A stretch of DNA of 64,000 nucleotides from Todiramphus chloris collaris (Eukaryota; Chordata; Aves; Coraciiformes; Alcedinidae). Below, piece after piece: positions 60,201 to 64,000 of this stretch (its first letter is position 1; each line of letters opens with the position of its first letter). Position numbers and translations under genes: made by a program. Location: assembly GCA_025345505.1 (NCBI GenBank), contig JANVCC010009967.1, forward strand, positions 155,832 through 219,831, read 5' to 3'. Under the pieces are notes generated by a model. It was not told the origin of the DNA. It searched no databases and was given only the letters and a program-made list of their open reading frames with translations.

Positions 60201-62150
60201 TCTTTGTCCGTGGCTGCTGGCAGAGCCACCTGAGAAGCTGGCATCTGCCTCCGTCAGCAGGGAGAGAGAGGCTTGCTCACCTGCCCCATGACCACTGGGG
60301 ACCTTCTCACTGGAGACTGAGTCTTTGGTGGAACACAAAGCCTGGCTGTCCCCAAATGCATGATTCAGACAGAAGTTCTCGCAGCTCCTGTTCAGGCCAT
60401 GGATGAAGGGCATGGGTGGAAGACTCTGGCTGCGGCGAGCTCTTTCTTCAAGGAAGGTTGGGCAATCCCGCTGTGTCTCAGGGATAGGGGAGAACTCCAA
60501 AGAGGAATCACCACTGGACCGGAGTGGTGGGGAGGTGCCATTCTTTTTCCGTCCTTTAGCCAGTTCAGCAAAAGATGTCACTCGCTTTGGAGGAGAACTC
60601 TGGATGGGTATTGCTGGACTTTCACTCAGCTTGACCGGACAGCTCACCATGCGCTCCAAGGAGCCCAGTCTGCTGCTGGGACTCCTGTCCAGGTTCTGAT
60701 CATAGCTCCTGGAGCGTTGCCGGCTTGTGTTGAGGTTAGGTGGTGACACATTCACATAGACCTGACCCTCAATCGTGTTCTGTGTGGATTCTTGCTTTGC
60801 CTCCTCTTCACTGCATTCTGCATTGTTCTCTTCTTGTCTCAGGTCAGGCCTTCTAAACAGATAGTATTCAGTGGCCTGGGCTGGGCTGCCTTTGGTATGG
60901 TCTTCCGAGCAGCTAGTTATGGAAGATCCTGCCGGGCTGGGGGATGACTGGGAAGACAAGTCACATGTGACTAACTTATAATAATTCTGAGTAGCCACAA
61001 CGAGCCGTGCTTGGCTCTGGAAGCAGGCAGTGAGGTCTGAGCTCTCCGAAGTGCAAGGCTCACAGTGGAGGTGGTAGGAGTTGCAGTTAGCATCAAGGAC
61101 AGGTGAGGAGGAGTGCTGACACCCACACACCTTCTCTGAACTCTCTGGGTGATGTGACTCGCAAGACATCTTGGATTCTGTGGGTGATGAATGCAAATCC
61201 AGGTAAAAGGCTCCTGTGTCTGAGTGGCTGCAGAAGGAGGAGTCACAGGACAGGTTAGCTGAATTCAGGTTAGAGCGAGACTGACCATTCATTTTGTTGT
61301 AGAGAGCACTGAAGTTCACCAGCACGCCATCAGAACTGTTGCAGGAAGAGTCACTGATGTAGCCCATCTGTTGGTCAATCACTTCAGACTGACTTGATGA
61401 ACTGTAGCAGCGACAGTGCTGGAGCTCTGAGCTGGAACAGCTGCATGTTCGGCTGTGCAGGGCATCCTGATTCCTCAGGGATTCTCCTGCGTTCTGGTTC
61501 CACTCCTGGTCACCACCATTGAAGGAGAAACTGGAGGAACTGCCGTGATGGCAGCTGCATTCATCCAGCTCCATGCGTTCTGAGGCCTGGTGGCACCTGT
61601 TAGCATTGTTCCTCTTCTGGACGTCATCACTGCTGACTTTGTCTTCTTGCCCATCTACCACACCGGATCGGCTGGCCATGTTCCAGGATTTCACAATGTG
61701 GTTGGAGTCGTGAAGATGGAAAGGGGGCAAGGCCAGCTCATGCAGATGAAAAGGAGGTTTCCCAGCCACAATTGAGTTGTGAAGGTGGAAAGATTTTTGA
61801 CCGAAGTCATCCCCAAAGACGCTGAGTTCTTCACCCTCACTCAGCAGGAAAGGGTTGTGTCGCTTACTGACACCAGGGACAATCAAATCCCTCGCTTTAC
61901 CTTCTTTGTTGTCTGAGGCTTCTGCTGATGTTTCAGAGGTCTGGAGAAAGCTGCTGTATACCAAGGAGTCAGTCTGTGATAGGTCTCTGTCTGGAAGGGC
62001 AGAGTTCCGTGTAATGCTGAGCTCTGGCTGGCAGAAGGGGTTGGTCCTTTTGCTCACGGAGCAGCACTGTCTATCGGGGACCTGGCAATGCACCAGGGGA
62101 ATGTGATGGACAATCAGTGTCTCACCAGTCAGTTTGGGTGGACTATCCAT
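45262..62150 (-). CDS. RUSC2: RUSC2 (iporin), RUN and SH3 domain protein 2
   Basis: Eleven coding exons with GT-AG borders join in phase to 1608 residues (human about 1516): 62150-60179, 57885-57106, 56603-56403, 55180-55037, 53954-53878, 51840-51666, 50696-50591, 49576-49530, 47562-46593, 45923-45750 and 45442-45262. The N-terminus [20 protein letters not shown] is the RUSC2 start. A long Ser/Cys-rich, low-order region (1-917) is followed by [20 protein letters not shown], the RUN domain (about 1025-1200, with [18 protein letters not shown]), [17 protein letters not shown], and a C-terminal SH3 (about 1550-1605, [11 protein letters not shown]). RUSC2 binds Rab1 and GM130 and works as an adaptor for AP-4/ATG9A vesicles and kinesin-1. 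Residues match the family throughout; no break was found. Two exons (57885, 20425-type acceptors) use AAG rather than CAG or TAG before the exon. Confidence 0.95.
47845..48478 (+). repeat. CR1 LINE 3' fragment in a RUSC2 intron
   Basis: The copy runs from the CAGGAAGGCCAATGGTGTCC block through AAGAGTGTCCAGCAGGTCAA, GGAGTATTGTGTCCAGTTCT and GGAGGTTGGACTTGATCTCC to CCATTCTATGATTCTATCAT. It is antisense to RUSC2, between exons 49576-49530 and 47562-46593. Confidence 0.92.
51394..51472 (+). repeat. T/G-rich simple repeat (TTTTG-type)
   Basis: A run of T followed by irregular TTTTG and TTTG units, in a RUSC2 intron. Seen as the reverse it is A-rich with AAAAC units. Confidence 0.8.
52073..52140 (+). 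repeat. Short tandem repeat, three units of about 23 bases
   Basis: Three imperfect units of the form AGCTTGGGAAGAGAATATGC, AGCTTGGGAAAAGGATATCC and AGTTTGGGAAGAGGATTTGC follow each other in a RUSC2 intron. Confidence 0.7.
58380..58713 (+). repeat. CR1 LINE 3' fragment in a RUSC2 intron
   Basis: CAGTACTTGAAGAGGGCATA, GGAAGACATTTTTTACCATG, CTGAGCAACCTGCTCTAGTT and the tail CCATGATTCTATGATTCTAT. It is closely related in subtype to the copy at 10662-11612. Confidence 0.92.
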
Positions 62151-62258
62151 GGTGAGGAATGCTCTTCAGAACATCAGTTAAGCTGGTGCTACCCATGAAA
62201 AGGTAGGGCTGCACATGAGAGACAAAGAGGGCACTTCTCATGAGGGAATTCAGATACC
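62151..62258 (-). other. RUSC2: 5' UTR part of the RUSC2 first coding exon
   Basis: Upstream of the start codon the - strand reads back about 110 bases to TCTCTTCAG, a good splice acceptor, so translation probably begins in exon 2 and the non-coding first exon and promoter lie further right, perhaps outside the window. Confidence 0.45.
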
Positions 62259-62595
62259 TGAAGAGACAAAAACACAAGAAAGTCACGTCTCAGGAAAGGC
62301 AGTGACCATTTAAAGTATCCTTGGTTTGGCTGAAGATTTCATGTGCTGACAAGGACCAAATAGATTGTCCCTTGTAAGCACTAGTACCTGAGCACAAGGG
62401 CCTGAATTGTTCTTCTTCAAAGAAAGCATCACAGTGTAAGACACCCTGAAGACTCCTTTCAACATTATCTAGTGTAACTGATTTCACTCAAGTGGCCAAA
62501 GGGCTGCACAGACTTTGGGCCAAACGAAGACCTCACTGTGGATGTCACTGTACACACACAGGAAAACACGCAGACAGCACAAGGTCTGAAATTAA
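62259..62595. other. RUSC2 upstream stretch, nothing recognised
   Basis: Probably part of the first RUSC2 intron. No exon, repeat or regulatory site could be supported. The same holds for 63781-64000. Confidence 0.4.
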
Positions 62596-63780
62596 GTCAC
62601 AGAATCATAGAATAGTTTCAGCTGGAAGAGACTTTCAAGATCATCAAGTCCAACCTTATTCCCAGCCCTACCAAAACCACTAAACCATGTCCCTAAGCAC
62701 AACATCCACCTGGCTCTTAAACACTTCCAGGGATGGTGACTCCACCACCTCCCTGGGCAGGCCATTCCAATGCCTGACAACCCTTTCCATAAAGAAATGC
62801 TTCCTGAGATCCAGCCTGAACCTCCCCTGGTTCAACTTCAGGCCATTTCCTCTTGTTCTGTCACTTGTCACCAGGAGAACAGACCAACTCCCACCTCGCT
62901 ACACCTTCCCTTCAGGGAGTTGCAGAGGGCAATAAGGTCTCCCCTCAGCCTTCTTCTCTCAAGGTTAAACAGCCCCAGATCCCTCAGCCTCTCCTCATAA
63001 GACACCTGCTCCAAACCCTTTACCAGCTTGGCAGCCACCTCTGTACCCTCTCCAGCTCCTCAACGTCCTTCTTGTAGAGAGGGGCCCAAAACTGGACCCA
63101 GTACTCGAGGTGCAGCCTCACCGGAGCCGAGTACAGAGGAATGATCCCCTCCCTGCTCCTGCTGGCCACACTGTTCCTGATCCAGGCTGGGATGCCAATG
63201 GCCTTCCTGGCCCCCTGGGCACACTGCTGGCTCATGTTCAGGGGCTGTCAGTCAACACCCCAGGTCCTTCTCTGCCTGGCAGCTCTCCAGCCACTGCTCC
63301 CCAAGCCTGCAGCGCTGCTCAGGTTGGTGTGGCCCAAGGGCAGGACCTGGCATTTGGCCTTATTGAAACTCCTGGAATTGGCCTTGGCACAGTGACCCAG
63401 CCTGTCTAGAGCCCTTTGGAGAGCTTCCCCACCCTCAAGCAGATGGACACTTCCACCCAGCTTGGTGTCATCTGCAAATTTACCAGGAGTGCACTCTATC
63501 CCCTCATCCAAATCACTGATGGAGATGTTAGACAGGAGTGGCCCCAGTACTGAGCCCTGGGGACACCACTCGTGACCGACCACCAACTGGATTTAACTCC
63601 ACTGGCCACAACTCTTTGGACTCACCCATCGAACCAGTTTTTCACCCAGGAAAGCCCATGCCCATCCAAGCCAAGAGCAGCCAATTTCTCTAACAGAAAG
63701 CTGTGGGAAGCAGTGTCAAATGCCTTACTGAAGCCAAGATAGACAACATCCACAGTGCTGCACTTTGATGAGAGCAGTCC
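62596..63780 (-). repeat. CR1 LINE, 1.2-kb 3' part with reverse transcriptase end
   Basis: It starts with TCACAGAATCATAGAATAG (reversed CR1 tail) and reaches into the reverse transcriptase: on the - strand around 63590-63250 the frame contains PQGSVLGPLL and FADDTKLGG, the hallmark motifs of LINE reverse transcriptases. It then continues to about 63780. It is truncated at its 5' end and inactive. It lies upstream of RUSC2. Confidence 0.95.
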
Positions 63781-64000
63781 ATCTTCTCAAAGTGGATTGA
63801 AACTTTCTGCATCCCTTTACGTACCTTGAACTTTCCTTTAAGAAGCAAACACTGAACTGCTCTTCCAGGCCTTGCAGCATTAGAGACACCCAAGTTTAGG
63901 CAGAGACTGGAAAGCAGGAACAGACTGGAGTGGGAAAGCAGTGACAAATGTTCCTCTCCAAAATCCAGGAGCCCCCAAGAGGTCCTGACTTCTTTTAATG

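Noticed and set aside
60360-60746. Open frames on the + strand across the large RUSC2 exon
   Set aside because: They are antisense shadows of the RUSC2 coding exon, whose - strand reading matches the known family along its whole length.

Overview
This window looks like part of a bird genome (archosaur at minimum). Nine fragments of CR1 LINEs carry the typical avian 3' end with tandem ATTCTATG-type units, introns are compact, and the right-hand gene pair (RUSC2 next to a CIMIP2B/FAM166B-like gene, convergent) matches the order at human 9p13.3. That human region corresponds to the avian Z chromosome, so Z linkage is likely but inferred.

Left part (1-36.4 kb): a small cluster of receptor genes derived from type IIB receptor tyrosine phosphatases (the PTPRK/M/T/U group). 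Gene A (+ strand, start codon 1560, stop ending 9887, poly(A) signal 10314) has 11 coding exons that splice in phase to a 532-residue receptor: signal peptide, one sushi-like domain, fibronectin III-like domains, a membrane-proximal domain, one transmembrane helix and a 54-residue tail with no tyrosine and no phosphatase. Gene B (- strand, start codon 36356, stop ending at 13890, poly(A) signal 13078-13073) has 29 coding exons that splice in phase to 1320 residues. Its outside is of the same kind but with four sushi-like exons, and it carries two phosphatase domains: D1 with every catalytic motif intact, D2 degenerate. A and B point tail to tail. The 3' end of a further copy lies at about 300-410, so the cluster continues to the left of the window.

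The key observation is that A and B share about 3.5 kb, introns included, as a nearly identical inverted repeat (about 5.34-8.81 kb and 23.72-27.16 kb). The repeat covers the ligand-facing exons and stops just before the transmembrane exons, after which the genes differ. This is the layout of paired receptors: one shared ectodomain, one catalytic partner and one without output, kept alike by recent duplication or gene conversion.

Middle (36.4-43.8 kb): mostly intergenic, with a CR1 fragment and a weak CIMIP2B-like gene or remnant. Right (43.8-62.2 kb): RUSC2 (iporin) on the - strand, 11 coding exons, 1608 residues, RUN and SH3 domains intact. From 62.3 kb to the end: upstream flank with a 1.2-kb CR1 copy. 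A probable solo LTR lies at about 12.3-12.9 kb. No tRNA, rRNA or CRISPR array was seen.
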